DNA of 64,000 nt from BS750m-G69 sp964441235 (GTDB lineage: Bacteria > Fidelibacterota > UBA2242): positions 1-64,000 of the forward strand of contig CAYTUQ010000001.1 in NCBI GenBank assembly GCA_964441235.1, given 5' to 3'. Position numbers and translations under genes: made by a program. Shown piece after piece: positions 9,079 through 19,422 of this stretch. The notes beneath the pieces are model-generated. The model was not told the DNA's origin. It searched no databases and saw only the letters and a program-made list of their open reading frames with translations. The stretch's first letter is position 1; the number at the start of each line of letters is the position of its first letter.

Positions 9079-9360
9079 TCATTTTTGTGGTGAAAACCCA
9101 AACAGCCCAATCTCATCTCCCGGAACATTCATATCAACCGGCGTTGTTATATCAAAATCAAACAGATTTTCAGGATGCGTCAGGCGTATAATTTTCACAT
9201 ATTTAACTTTTTTCAAATTTACTACCTGATCCCACATACCATTTGTGAATCTTTGACTCGACCAATAGACAATATATTTTTCTCTATTCTTGTCAATATA
9301 CCAGCCCAGGAAAATTACAGAGTGACCCAGGCCTGATTTCCACGAAATATTCGCATTAAC
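9079..9360 (-). pseudogene. C-terminal remnant of an unidentified secreted or amidase-like protein
   Basis: The frame ending at TGA (9079-9081) reads as good protein sequence for about 93 codons. It includes GLGHSVIFLGWYID, an IVYWSSQRFTNG segment and the ending EIGLFGFSPQK. It has no start codon and emerges directly from the 3' end of the PAP2 gene in another frame. It therefore looks like the tail of a gene whose front was deleted. The G-H-S-V-I-F pattern recalls NlpC/P60- or CHAP-like amidase cores, but that is a weak resemblance. Confidence 0.5.
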
Positions 9361-10154
9361 TAAAAAACTGCTGATACGGACAGGCTGCCCATACCATTAT
9401 AGAATGAGACATTCACGTGCTGAATCAGGTGGTGTCTCCTGTCCAGCCACTTATTCTGAAAAGCATACACAAGGGATGACATAGCTGTGCCTACCATCCC
9501 ACCAACGACTACATCAGAAACAAAGTGCATATTATCTTCAACCCTTGAATAAGCAACGTACGAAGCAAGAGAAGCCATACCCGTTGTGAATAATATTTTA
9601 CCCGTCAGATTGAGCGGATTGTTGATATCACCAATATGTTCAAAAACATATAAAGAGCTGTATGTGGCTATTGAAAAAGATATTGCAGAATGTCCCGAAA
9701 AAAATGATTTCTTTGAATCTATCTCATCATCAGCAGGAAAATTATCGTAGCACGGACGTTTCCTGCCAACTATGTCTTTCGTAAGGGCTGTTACGAAATA
9801 AGTAAAAGACACTGCTTCAATAATTCCCTTAGTGTTTATATAAGAGGTGTGATTAATCCAGCCTGAATTATTTGGCAAAAGGGCAATGCCTGTACTGAAC
9901 AACCCCACACCTGCATACAGCCATGAACTGGGAATTGTGTTTTCATGGTAGGGACTGTTTGTCGTTCCGCCTATAAGAGGTTTAGAAGTCCAGACCGGCG
10001 TATGGTCTATGATATAACCGCTGGTATATGCCGATGTAATAATAGACCACTCGGCAACTTCTCCTAATGTTGAATACCCTTCATCCTTACTATAGGCTGT
10101 GTTGGCTGAATACAGAATTGTAATTATTAAGAAAATATTTAACATCTTTTTCAT
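9360..10154 (-). CDS. PAP2-family phosphatase
   Basis: The 264-residue protein starts with a signal-like helix (residues 4-20). It has all three PAP2 phosphatase motifs: K126-x6-R133-P134 (KDIVGRKRP), S153-G154-H155, and S203-R204-x5-H210 with D214. The enzyme should remove phosphate from lipid phosphates such as phosphatidate or undecaprenyl pyrophosphate at the periplasmic face. The residues between motifs and the C-terminal tail VSFYNGMGSLSVSAVF suggest a soluble or barrel-like extension. GGAGGG lies just upstream of the ATG. The gene stands alone; its 3' end abuts the remnant at 9079-9360. Confidence 0.9.
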   Translation of the reverse strand: MKKMLNIFLIITILYSANTAYSKDEGYSTLGEVAEWSIITSAYTSGYIIDHTPVWTSKPLIGGTTNSPYHENTIPSSWLYAGVGLFSTGIALLPNNSGWINHTSYINTKGIIEAVSFTYFVTALTKDIVGRKRPCYDNFPADDEIDSKKSFFSGHSAISFSIATYSSLYVFEHIGDINNPLNLTGKILFTTGMASLASYVAYSRVEDNMHFVSDVVVGGMVGTAMSSLVYAFQNKWLDRRHHLIQHVNVSFYNGMGSLSVSAVF

Positions 10155-10905
10155 ACTTCCCTCCGAATATAAAAATCCAGTTTTATATTATCTCTTTAAT
10201 CCTATAAATCTCTGCTCTTTCTCAATTTTTCTTGTCATTTGATTTCTAACTTCCTCAACATTTCAACTAATTGAGAATAATAGTAAACATTAACAAAATC
10301 AAGGTGTTTTTTAAAAAAACCTCTTAAGCCCAACATTAAGCCTATTGCTCACCTGAGAAGGCAAAACGGGTTTTAATTAATGACGCTCCTCTGGAGCTCT
10401 TAATTGATTTTTTATTTTATCTACAATTATGTCATATCTCCGATATTTATCCAATTAATTAAATATATTGCAATAGAACAAGAGGCTAATAATAATTCTC
10501 TGAAACTGAAAAACATTAATGATAAAGTTGCATTCTTAACTTGACAGCATTGAATTTATAGTAAAAATCTGACTAATGTCATACATTCTAATAAATTATA
10601 CCTAAATTTTATCGCTTGAAAACTGATTAATTAAAGTCTGTTTATGTCGATCGAAGATTCCTTCGGAAAGACATCTCTTTCCCAACGGGATCTCTTCGAG
10701 ATGAGATAAACTATGAAACCTTGAGTTAAGTTTGCTTTAGCTGACTTGACTTAAGATTTCTAACTCATTGAAATAAATCCTTTGCTATATTTTTATTATC
10801 ACTGCTGTTAGTTTTGGACAAAACTTATCGGTAGTCAGAACTGGGTAGGTCCCTTTAGGTAAAAAAGGTGACTTTTCTTTCCTGTAATTTAGCCCGGAGG
10901 GGTCA
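10155..10905. other. Gene-free, AT-rich region with short hairpins
   Basis: I see no supported gene here. It contains a terminator-like hairpin at 10385-10397, a TTCC-ttc-GGAA hairpin and an ATCTC-ttc-GAGAT hairpin around 10648-10705. It separates the PAP2 gene from decayed plus-strand coding sequence. Confidence 0.5.
10375..10420 (+). terminator. Rho-independent-terminator-like hairpin
   Basis: GCTCC-TCT-GGAGC (10385-10397) is flanked by AATTAA (10375-10380) and TTAATT (10400-10405), which extend the stem. GATTTTTTATTTT follows on the plus strand. No intact plus-strand gene lies upstream, so it may be left over from a lost gene. Confidence 0.45.
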
Positions 10906-11520
10906 AAAATTCTATTTACAAGAAGCAACTTTAAAGGGTTATGGCTTTATGACTTAAAAAATGAATCAGTTATGAAGTTGAACAATTACTGTGGCGCGGG
11001 ACATAATCCAATTTTTTCAAAAGACGGTTCTAAAATATTATTCAGAAATTATGAATATGACAAAATGAGGAAATACTATTCAATCGTAATACAAGAACTT
11101 CCGACAAAACACGAACAATAGCTTGAAAAGGGTGTCAAAAATCTGTCAGTTCCAATGGTGATAAAATTATTTACAAAAAAGATGATAAACTGAATTATTA
11201 TGATTTCAAAAGTAGGGTAAAAATAATTAGTAATTCAGCAACCGGTACAGTTGCATGCATTGAAAATTCTAAAATTGTTATATTCGAAAATGGAAAAAAG
11301 AAAAGTTTATCTCCTTTAGATAAGGGTAACTATATCTGGTTATCAATTCCACCTGACAAATCCAGGTTGCTATTTACTTTTGCCGGTAAGGGAACTTTTA
11401 TCACCGATCTCGAAAGGAAAGTTCAGGCGAAGATGGGAATGGCTAACGAGATATATTCGGCTAATAGAACCACTATTAAATATGTGCTTGGAGACTGGAG
11501 TTTTTACTCATGGACGGATT
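10906..11520 (+). pseudogene. Decayed TolB/WD40-like beta-propeller gene fragment
   Basis: From 10906 the frame reads propeller-like repeats (LWLYDLKNESV, NPIFSKDGSKILFRNYEYD) until a TAG at 11119-11121. The same protein appears to continue through LEKGVKNLSV. It then shifts frame near 11148 into SSNGDKIIYKKDDK and SIPPDKSRLLFTFAGKGTF. The repeating SxDGxKIxY pattern is typical of TolB-like propellers. One stop and one frameshift, plus missing ends, mark it as a pseudogene. The original function is unknown. Confidence 0.6.
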
Positions 11521-11935
11521 GTAATGGCAATAAAATGGGATTGGGGGTTCTGCGTTACCTAAACATGATCAAACAGGGCGCTCTGGCGGAAATGACCACT
11601 GACCTTCCGCATTCCCGTGACAGTAATGACAAAAAATTCGTGCTCTACAACCTACCGCGTTGCCGATAATATTGAAATGTGTGTGGGCTTTGATTATATG
11701 GTCCCCGGGGGTCGATATCGACACTCGTATGGAATTTTTCAACAACCTGGATGACGGTAGTTATGCGATTCTACCGAGATACAGCTATTCACCCTATACC
11801 AATTTTGACTTCACATCGGGAGCGTTTATTCTGGTCGGGATCCAGGGGTTCGGAGTTTGATATTCGCTATACACTGCACGGCATCAAAGAAGTGGACCTG
11901 ATCGAAATTCTCTGGCCCTTATGCGGTTGAAACTA
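11521..11935 (+). pseudogene. Mosaic of short coding remnants
   Basis: This stretch is richer in GC than its surroundings and carries protein-like pieces in different frames, such as DDGSYAILPRYSYSPYTNFDF and EFDIRYTLHGIKEVDLIEI. None is long or complete. It looks like fused debris of one or more genes. I cannot name the families. Part of it may still belong to the propeller fragment to its left. Confidence 0.35.
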
Positions 11936-12035
11936 AGTTTTTAGTCTAAGGGTAAGTGCAAATCTGTTCAATACCCCTTAATTATTTCAAATCTTCATGC
12001 TACAGTTCGTTATAATTAACTATGAAATCGAGGAA

Positions 12036-14105
12036 TTAGTTCAAGTTATCAGTCCTGAATGAAGAAGCCGGTAGCCTCGCTTTATTAAACAAATCGACCC
12101 TGGCTGCATTATTCCAGCAATAACGTACTGCAATCGGATTAGTGACCTTGCGGGAAAACACCATTAAATCATTACCCTCAATTTCCCCCTTAGCCGGGTA
12201 AAAAATATGATCCGAGCCGGCAATTGCAAGTTGTTGCAATCCCTTTTCCCCAGCTATTAATCCCCTACCCAGAGACCAGGGCTCGAATTTGACTCTTATC
12301 CTGCGACCTTCTACTCTCATTGATTTGTAGATTGGACCGGAATAAGGCAGATTTTTGCGTCCATAATCTTTAGCCAAAGCCCATAATGCCAGTCTTCTAC
12401 CGACCTCCTGCTTGTTTTCGGGATGAATATTAGTTGGATCGCCGATGTCCATTGTAACGGCCATTCCCGTATTCAGCGTTTTGAGGGTCAACATCTGGGC
12501 TTCCCGCAATTCCTGAGATTTGGTCATATCGCCATAATCAAAGGGTGCTATCTGAGTAAAATAAAAAGGGAAATCTCCCCGCTTCCAATCGGCGCGCCAG
12601 TTTTTAATCATTAAAGGAAACAACCATCCGTATTGGGCCGGATTCCCCGTATTGGTTTCACCCTGGTACCAGATCACACCGCGGATACCGTAAGGAATTA
12701 AGGGCGCTATCATTGCATTATATAATATCGTCGGAGTCTGGGAACTCAGTTGTACTGAAAGTTGAGGGCGTTTAAAATAATCATTGTTTTGCCCGCCAAA
12801 AACATAAAACTGATTATTGCTGTATTCCGCTACAGGCAAATATTTCCATTTCCCGGCCAGCGAGACTGTCTGTACAGCTTCGCTATCTCCAAGGTATACT
12901 TTCATCTGTTCCGGCTTGCCGTAAATACCTCCGCCCCCCTGGTTATCCAGCACTCTGACAGCAATAATGTTTTTTCCCGACTTAATAATGCCAGCCTCAA
13001 TTTTATACTTTCTGTGTCTCTGCCATTCTCCGGGCTGTTCATAACCGCCGACCTCGACACCATTAATATAAGTCACCTCCATATCGTCAATCGGTCCCAA
13101 TTCGACAATTGCCGGTTTACCGAGCCAGGCATCAGGAACCGAAAAAACACGACGAAACCAGATGACTCCGTCAAATTGCCCTACAGCTGTACTTTCCCAA
13201 AGCACGGGCAGTTTCATTTCATGCCAATCATTGTCATCAAATGCCGGATCTGCACATTCCCGATCATTGAAATTTAAATCCTTCCAGCGCGTTTCATCCG
13301 GTTTGTCGGAAATATCAATGGTTTTGTGCTCCAGAAGCCATTTCTTCAAAAGGTTAAACTGAGCCTCAACTTGGGGTAATTTCTCAACAATCGGGGCGAA
13401 ATCTTTAGTCTTTCCCAAAAACTCACCACTCGTCCAGGATTCAGCCGGAGTTCCTCCCCAGCTCGTCTCAATAAGCCCGATCGGCACACCAAGTTCGCGA
13501 TGGAGTTTTCGCCCGAAGAAATAAGCGGTGGCGCTGAATCCTGCCGCTGTTTGTGGCGAGCAAACGACCCACTTTCCTTTACAATCAGATTTCGGGGTGA
13601 TTGCGATACTACGCTGTACATTAAACAGATGAATTTGCGGAAAATCAGCATGTTGGATTTCCCAATCAGAATTGTTGACCGGTGAAACTGGCGGCCAACC
13701 CTCAAGCGGCATTTCCATATTTGACTGTCCGGAACAAACCCAGACTTCACCAAGCAGTACATTTTGATAAGTAATGGTCGAACTATTTCCTTTTACAGTA
13801 ACAGTGAAAGTCCCGCCAGCGGCGGTTGTTGCAAGAGTTAGTTGCCATTTTCCCTCCCGGTTGGTTTTTGTTTGAGCACTTTCACCCCAGCTTCCTTTGA
13901 CAACAACATTTTCGCCAGGTTGTGCTTTACCCCAAAACGGCACCTTGTCTTTTTGCTGCAGTACCATATTATCGTTGAAAATCGCCGGTAGCCATAGAGA
14001 CTCGATCGTCGCTTTATTCACTCTTTGTGCTGCTTTATTTTCTGATTGCCTGGTACAGCCGGTTAAAATCAAGATAGCGCTTAGAAAAATGATTGCCTTT
14101 TTCAT
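12036..14105 (-). CDS. Sialate O-acetylesterase (SGNH/DUF303 type), lipoprotein
   Basis: The 689-residue protein has a lipoprotein signal (ILILTGC, Cys17), so it probably sits on an outer membrane. An N-terminal beta-sandwich leads to the SGNH serine motif GQSNMEMPL with candidate nucleophile Ser128. A jelly-roll domain like that of GH2 enzymes is inserted at about residues 270-400 (DDNDWHEMKLP, GVIWFRRVFSVP). The SGNH fold then resumes with GVIWYQGETNTGNP and the catalytic Asp/His region DIGDPTNIHPENK. Family members remove O-acetyl groups from sialic acids or from acetylated plant and algal sugars. A strong SD (AAAAGGAGGGG) precedes the ATG. It is the distal gene of the glycan locus and fits with sialidase- and fucosidase-like neighbours. 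Confidence 0.9.
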   Translation of the reverse strand: MKKAIIFLSAILILTGCTRQSENKAAQRVNKATIESLWLPAIFNDNMVLQQKDKVPFWGKAQPGENVVVKGSWGESAQTKTNREGKWQLTLATTAAGGTFTVTVKGNSSTITYQNVLLGEVWVCSGQSNMEMPLEGWPPVSPVNNSDWEIQHADFPQIHLFNVQRSIAITPKSDCKGKWVVCSPQTAAGFSATAYFFGRKLHRELGVPIGLIETSWGGTPAESWTSGEFLGKTKDFAPIVEKLPQVEAQFNLLKKWLLEHKTIDISDKPDETRWKDLNFNDRECADPAFDDNDWHEMKLPVLWESTAVGQFDGVIWFRRVFSVPDAWLGKPAIVELGPIDDMEVTYINGVEVGGYEQPGEWQRHRKYKIEAGIIKSGKNIIAVRVLDNQGGGGIYGKPEQMKVYLGDSEAVQTVSLAGKWKYLPVAEYSNNQFYVFGGQNNDYFKRPQLSVQLSSQTPTILYNAMIAPLIPYGIRGVIWYQGETNTGNPAQYGWLFPLMIKNWRADWKRGDFPFYFTQIAPFDYGDMTKSQELREAQMLTLKTLNTGMAVTMDIGDPTNIHPENKQEVGRRLALWALAKDYGRKNLPYSGPIYKSMRVEGRRIRVKFEPWSLGRGLIAGEKGLQQLAIAGSDHIFYPAKGEIEGNDLMVFSRKVTNPIAVRYCWNNAARVDLFNKARLPASSFRTDNLN

Positions 14106-14406
14106 TTTCCCCTCCTTTTACTGATTAAATAAATTTTAACTACTCATGGAGAAATTAATATTATAAACCGAACCCATTAAAATTAAAGTTAATTTATTTT
14201 ATCGGAAAAGTCGAGTAAATTTAATGTTAGCCAGCAATAAAGAATCAAGTTAAAAATGAATGACCAAATAGGACTCAATATGATTTATTATTTTATTAAA
14301 GTTTTATAGGGCATAAGCCACCATTATGATTTTAAGTAACAATAAAATCAGTTTTTAACAATTTATTTTTTTCAAGAGGAAGGATTAAATGGAGCACCTC
14401 TCTTTC
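14106..14406. other. AT-rich spacer
   Basis: About 300 bases upstream of the esterase and downstream of a transposase remnant. I see no gene. It should hold the esterase promoter if that gene is transcribed on its own, but no clear promoter stands out. Confidence 0.5.
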
Positions 14407-15185
14407 TTATGAAGTGTCGAATCTTATTTGAATTTTTTTCATCTTAATTAATTCTAAATTGTTTTCTGTTATAAAGGCATTCCGCCATGCCTCGAGTAAA
14501 AGGAATGCTAACATTTTCATAGAAGTAACTTGTATTGACGCGGCTCTCAAAAGACTTCCTTTATAGATAAGTTGAATAATCATATGCGCAATTTGTAATA
14601 AGAAATAGAATATTTTCGCCGCTGGTTCGTTACTCGTATAAGGGTGCTCCAATTCATACCCTCCATTTTTCTGAACATTAAATCCTTCGTTTTCTATTTT
14701 CCATCTATCTCTACCTCCCATATTTGAAATTTGACATACGTTCTTTTTTGTAATTTTACAGTTAGTTAGCCATTTGAATTTATTTGTTTTTATTTCACCA
14801 TTCTTATCTTTTTTGGATTCTTTGCATTGAATTACATTAATAATATGTTCTTTTGCTTTTGAATCTATATAAAATATATCATCAATCCACTGATAATCCT
14901 GTTTTATTTTTTCATTTCCATACGGATCTGTACAGACAACCCAGGGTGTTGAATATATCTATTTTCTGTCTGTAATTTGGAAAGATTTTCAAATTCTATA
15001 TTAACATCACGCAAGTCTTTGTCCTTTAATACAATCATATATTCCCAGCCATATTTTTCACATAACTCAAAAGATGGACAACCTGCATATAATCCGTCTA
15101 ATGACAACAATATGGATAAACGGGGAAATCGTTTCTTCAGGCTAAACTCTTGGAATTTATAGAAAGATCTGCAGGAGGGGAAATA
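14407..15185 (-). pseudogene. Transposase remnant (DDE type, IS4/ISNCY-like)
   Basis: Two frames join at one frameshift near 14935. The upstream part reads FYKFQEFSLKKRFPRLSI, then LLSLDGLYAGCPSFELCEKYG, which holds a DDE-type Asp. The downstream part reads WIDDIFYIDSKAKEH, then NMGGRDRWKIENEGFN with the W-x-I-E-N-x-G-F-N signature that carries the catalytic Glu, and ends at 14407. The N-terminal portion is missing and a TGA (15186-15188) closes the frame upstream. No terminal inverted repeats were found. It lies between two glycan-locus genes, so an insertion sequence once entered here and decayed. Confidence 0.75.
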
Positions 15186-15246
15186 TCAGGAATATCTTTT
15201 CTTATGATGATAGGATTTTTTGCACAACGATACATACCAATTCCTT

Positions 15247-16791
15247 TTAGTCATTCCTTTTTCTACCATAATCCAATCGATTTTCCGTTGTTACCAGCGG
15301 AAAAGAGGGAACAATTTTAGCGAACGGTACATTTTGCTGCGTAACACTCATATCGATTCGTGTCAATTGAATTTCATTGAAGGCTTCCACATCCACTTCG
15401 ATGATATCGGAATACTTTTTCTGCAGCGAATCAACCTGGGGATTAAGATAATTTTCAATTAAAGGAATATATTTCATCTCTGATACGCTATCGGGAAGCA
15501 CATCTTTTAGCAGTTTGGATTTATAATATTGATAACTCAAATTATCCTTCCACATGTTCACATTTCGCTGGATGACATTTATTTTATCATAACCTCTTTT
15601 ATAAGCTTCCCGAACTAAACACTTATCTCTGATCATATCCATTATAGCAAACTGTAATTGCTGCCCAAATTCATTTTTTTTCATTCTCTTATCCCGAAAA
15701 ACAAGGGGATGGGCGACAAGCTCATCAACAAAATTTTTAACAGTCCATACCTGGTTATCGACTTTGAACAACGGTTCCTGGTATAAAACTTCTATTTGTG
15801 TTTGCAAATCCTGAAATTTCTCAACGTCTTCATCCTGTTCCCAAAACGATTTTTTCAACATTTCCTGTTTTTCAGCATCTGTTTTGATATAGACGATGCC
15901 TAATAAATTAGTCACTTTATAAAATGCATCAGGAATAAACTCGATCTTTTTGCCTTTCATCACTTTGCGAATGTAGTTATCATATAATTTCACGGCTTGC
16001 CGCTGGCTAAATTCTTCAGAAACGTTGCGCCATCGTTCCTGCACCTGGGCTTCTGTAATAGCCACCCTGTCGATCCAGCTGTTGACTTTCATCATCATAT
16101 ATTCATTTTCAGCGACCTTTATAGGCCCGATAATCTGGTTCTTGGCAAGCGGTTCAGAAAACAGTGAATCAAGAATTAGATCATGTTCGTGCACTGACCA
16201 TTCCACTTCTCGCTGGGGAATGCTGTCCAGACCGGTTACTTCAAAATAAACATCTTCAAATGTTTTTTCCTGACCATCCATCTCTTGCCTTATCTGATGC
16301 ACCAGTCCGCTGTCAGGAAAATTGAAATAAGCGATTTTGTATTTTCTGCCGGCTACTTTGACAGTTTTAACAATTTGCGCCGTATCCAATACGACCTTTT
16401 CATACGCTTCTTTTTCATATAGCCACTGACGCATCGCTTGCTCTTTTCTGCCCCGTAGATATGCCTGGATTTTGTCATTCATGATGAATTGATTGGTGTC
16501 GCCGGCTTCAATTGCCATCATCTTTTCGGCGATCAGCGAATTGATGACGATTTTCTTATCCAAATTATAACTACCGCAGCAATATGGCGGACGCACCGTA
16601 TACTCTGCCCGACGAATGAATTCATTCACAGAAATCGATTTATTGCCAATTTTGACCAGTATTTTTTCTTTTGGCTCTATTTTCTCTTTTTTACTGCACG
16701 ATACAAGAATAAATATTAGTATAATAACAAACTTAGCATAATAAATAGACAGAGTTTTGCAATGTTTCATAAGATTATTCAATAATTTCAT
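15247..16791 (-). CDS. SurA-like periplasmic folding lipoprotein (copy A)
   Basis: The 514-residue protein has a long N-terminal segment ending in a lipobox (ILVSC, Cys32). The opening VKIGNKSISVNEFIRRAE is typical of SurA/PrsA N-terminal domains, and long helical regions follow. A weak parvulin-like segment around residues 150-240 (KIAYFNFPDS to ENEYMMMKVNSW) is present. Classical parvulin active-site residues are not clear, so it may act as a chaperone rather than an isomerase. A relative with the same architecture is at 44394-45815. The two bracket the glycan locus and may help fold or present its TonB-dependent receptors and secreted proteins. Its 3' end abuts the transposase remnant. Confidence 0.75.
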   Translation of the reverse strand: MKLLNNLMKHCKTLSIYYAKFVIILIFILVSCSKKEKIEPKEKILVKIGNKSISVNEFIRRAEYTVRPPYCCGSYNLDKKIVINSLIAEKMMAIEAGDTNQFIMNDKIQAYLRGRKEQAMRQWLYEKEAYEKVVLDTAQIVKTVKVAGRKYKIAYFNFPDSGLVHQIRQEMDGQEKTFEDVYFEVTGLDSIPQREVEWSVHEHDLILDSLFSEPLAKNQIIGPIKVAENEYMMMKVNSWIDRVAITEAQVQERWRNVSEEFSQRQAVKLYDNYIRKVMKGKKIEFIPDAFYKVTNLLGIVYIKTDAEKQEMLKKSFWEQDEDVEKFQDLQTQIEVLYQEPLFKVDNQVWTVKNFVDELVAHPLVFRDKRMKKNEFGQQLQFAIMDMIRDKCLVREAYKRGYDKINVIQRNVNMWKDNLSYQYYKSKLLKDVLPDSVSEMKYIPLIENYLNPQVDSLQKKYSDIIEVDVEAFNEIQLTRIDMSVTQQNVPFAKIVPSFPLVTTENRLDYGRKRND

Positions 16792-16860
16792 GTTCCTATT
16801 ACCCCATTGATATTCATTTCACTAAACATGACATTTAAAGTGCTTGGCACGTTTTAAGCA

Positions 16861-19401
16861 TCATTTTGTATTTTGGTTATGCCCTAATTGAGGAGCATTT
16901 TTCAGATACTCAAAAGCATACGTAAATGAAAAAGACTCACCATTTTTAAGCTCCACAGCGTTTGTCAATAATTCAAGATTAATAAGTTCAAAACCTGGAA
17001 CCCACCAGGTTCTCAGTCGATCTATTTTTGAAGGGTCATACGTTTCGAGCACACCAAAATTTTCTTCATGATTAAAAAAAGCATAATCGCCGCTATCTTT
17101 TGCATCGACTAATAAATGCATTTTTGGACCCTGATCGTTCACCAATCCTTCATTAAAAATAACCCACTCGTTATTATATTTTACATATCCGGATAAAATA
17201 TTATGATCGTTTGACGTAGTTCCGGAATCGAATTCTGGATGGACGATCAATTGATACGTTTTCGGAGTCTTCCCTCGTTGTGTTAAAGTTGTCTCACAAA
17301 AAATTTTTCCCGGCTGATCTTTCAGCAAACTTATCTTTCGTTCATAGATGGTACTATCGGGCAAAATTTGAGTAAGAATTACTGAATTATTCACTACCTT
17401 TGCCTGAAAATCATTATGTTCAGCCTCATGATCGTATCCTTCTTCCCCCCATTCTTCAATGGTTCCGTACATGAAGTTATTTTTAAAAGCGCCCAATAAG
17501 TTACGTCCTGACGGCTTGTGGAGCATTTCAACAACTTTACCATTATTTCGATATTCTATAGCTAATCTCCAGATATCATTTTCGAGCACTGCAACAGGAA
17601 TACCCTGGGCATATTCATTCCTGAGTATTTGCTCAAATTCCTTAAAACGGGTCCTTTCATTGGGCATGGTCATTTGATGTTTCTTGCAAAGCTGAATGTA
17701 GCGTTCGATAACATCTCCATACTTCGGGGGAAATTTTCTGCGAACCATTCCGTCTTCTACCTCAATTCTTCTGCCTGCTTCCAGCATTGTTCGATGGGCA
17801 GTAATAGATATTTTTTCGACACGATTTCGAATAACCTCATCATCAGCCAATGACAACGCCTTTTCAAAATAATCAAACATTTTTTCTGCAAATTCAAGAT
17901 TCAGACCAATATCCCGAGGTTTTGAAAAACAGTCGGGATGGAGACCGTGGACATCTACGTAATCATGCAGCATGGTCAGATATTCTAAAATCACTGGACC
18001 GGCTTTTCCATAATGCAAGCGACAGAATTCTTCGACCTGCTCCCAGCCGTCCAGGTTGGGATTCCACAAAAGACGTGAAATGACATAATTTCGCAAATCG
18101 CTCATTTCTCCGGACGTACCGCCACCATTCGATTGCATGAAAACGCCTTTAACATTGTGTTCAGCGAAAAATTTTAAATTCGGTCCAATCGCTCGTAAAT
18201 TAGGAAACGGTAAATCATAATAACGAAAATTGGTGACATAAGTCCAAACATAGATTTGATCGCTGATTTTACTCCAGCCCATAAAGTCGTCATAAAAGCT
18301 TTTGTTTTTCGGACAATTCGGATCATTGATTGGATGGAGCGTACAGCACTCGATATTGGCTAATTGAATCTGGACATTATCACGTGGTTTAATTGTATTT
18401 GGCGGCTTTCGGGTGTACCAATAAGCGAGTGTCCCTACTTTTACATCTGGGTACTTTTCTGCCACACGGTCAGCAATCGTATTGACAAAGGCAAGATGAG
18501 CCCCCATAGGAGAGCCCTCTCTTTGATTGATTGCTTCACAGGCTTCGCATTGGCAATAAGCATCATTATCGTTTTGACTTACGCTCAAATTGGTGCAGCG
18601 CGGATTTTGTTCAATTTCTTTGAAAACTGCTTCTGTCACAATATCCATAACATCGGAATTAGTAACGCAGGGTTGGGGGCCACCGCCCCACATATTCAGC
18701 TTTCGTTCGCCTTTCACCAACGCAAAATATTCGGGATGTTCCTTTCCATATTCAGTAACTGGCAACTGCCGAGATAAGGAATGATTAATCAATCGTTGAG
18801 AAGTAATTCCGCCCAGTTTTTCATTATGAGTCACTGTATTGACTCTAAGACGAGCGGCAAATTCTGGATGCACTTTATTCTCGCCATAAAAGCTCCAGCG
18901 GAATGAAAAGGCCGGCTTATAAATATAATTCTCACACGGTACTAACAATTTATTATTAGCCTTCGGGATGTAGGTATGATCAAACGTTAAAAATCGTACG
19001 CCTAAATAATGTTCAAAGAATTCATACACACCATACGATGTTCCTCTAGGGCGACCGCCGGCGATGGCGATATTCTCTTTGCTGATCTTTATGTGTAAAT
19101 CTTCTTCTCCCAATTCGGAAATGTCGAATCCAACAATACTTTGTTCCATTGATTGACTGGGTCCGATGAAGATATTATGTGTCGATTGTTGAGTTGTGTT
19201 CGCAATAAGTAATTTGATTCCAGTTGCTTGTAAGAAAATAGATCGAAACTCCTCGGCTGCATAATGTTCGCTGGGAATGGCATCGTCATCTACAACTATT
19301 GTCCAATCCTGGAATTGCAGCAGATCGACTTTTGTGGGACTACAAGACATAGTAAACAATATTATTAGAGAAAAAAGTGTTATTATATTTTTATTTGCCA
19401 T
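16861..19401 (-). CDS. DUF4838 (alpha-glucuronidase-related) surface lipoprotein
   Basis: The 846-residue protein has a lipobox (LFTMSC, Cys20). An N-terminal domain resembles the non-catalytic domain of GH67 alpha-glucuronidases (HYAAEEFRSIFLQATGI, then GGRPRGTSYGVYEFFEHYLGVRF). A central TIM-barrel-like DUF4838 region follows (NLSVSQNDNDAYCQCEACEA, GTLAYWYTRKPP, ANIECCTLHPINDPNCPKN). The last ~250 residues look like a beta-sandwich. DUF4838 proteins are common in polysaccharide loci of Bacteroidota and Planctomycetota; their substrates are mostly unknown. The cluster of Cys around residues 280-370 is a family trait. It lies 21 bases after the fucosidase stop, so they are likely co-transcribed. 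Confidence 0.85.
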   Translation of the reverse strand: MANKNIITLFSLIILFTMSCSPTKVDLLQFQDWTIVVDDDAIPSEHYAAEEFRSIFLQATGIKLLIANTTQQSTHNIFIGPSQSMEQSIVGFDISELGEEDLHIKISKENIAIAGGRPRGTSYGVYEFFEHYLGVRFLTFDHTYIPKANNKLLVPCENYIYKPAFSFRWSFYGENKVHPEFAARLRVNTVTHNEKLGGITSQRLINHSLSRQLPVTEYGKEHPEYFALVKGERKLNMWGGGPQPCVTNSDVMDIVTEAVFKEIEQNPRCTNLSVSQNDNDAYCQCEACEAINQREGSPMGAHLAFVNTIADRVAEKYPDVKVGTLAYWYTRKPPNTIKPRDNVQIQLANIECCTLHPINDPNCPKNKSFYDDFMGWSKISDQIYVWTYVTNFRYYDLPFPNLRAIGPNLKFFAEHNVKGVFMQSNGGGTSGEMSDLRNYVISRLLWNPNLDGWEQVEEFCRLHYGKAGPVILEYLTMLHDYVDVHGLHPDCFSKPRDIGLNLEFAEKMFDYFEKALSLADDEVIRNRVEKISITAHRTMLEAGRRIEVEDGMVRRKFPPKYGDVIERYIQLCKKHQMTMPNERTRFKEFEQILRNEYAQGIPVAVLENDIWRLAIEYRNNGKVVEMLHKPSGRNLLGAFKNNFMYGTIEEWGEEGYDHEAEHNDFQAKVVNNSVILTQILPDSTIYERKISLLKDQPGKIFCETTLTQRGKTPKTYQLIVHPEFDSGTTSNDHNILSGYVKYNNEWVIFNEGLVNDQGPKMHLLVDAKDSGDYAFFNHEENFGVLETYDPSKIDRLRTWWVPGFELINLELLTNAVELKNGESFSFTYAFEYLKNAPQLGHNQNTK

Positions 19402-19422
19402 AGTACAAGACCTCTCCTTAAT

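Noticed and set aside
13346..13762. Reading frame inside the sialate esterase gene
   Set aside because: It overlaps a well-supported gene in another frame and shows no family features.
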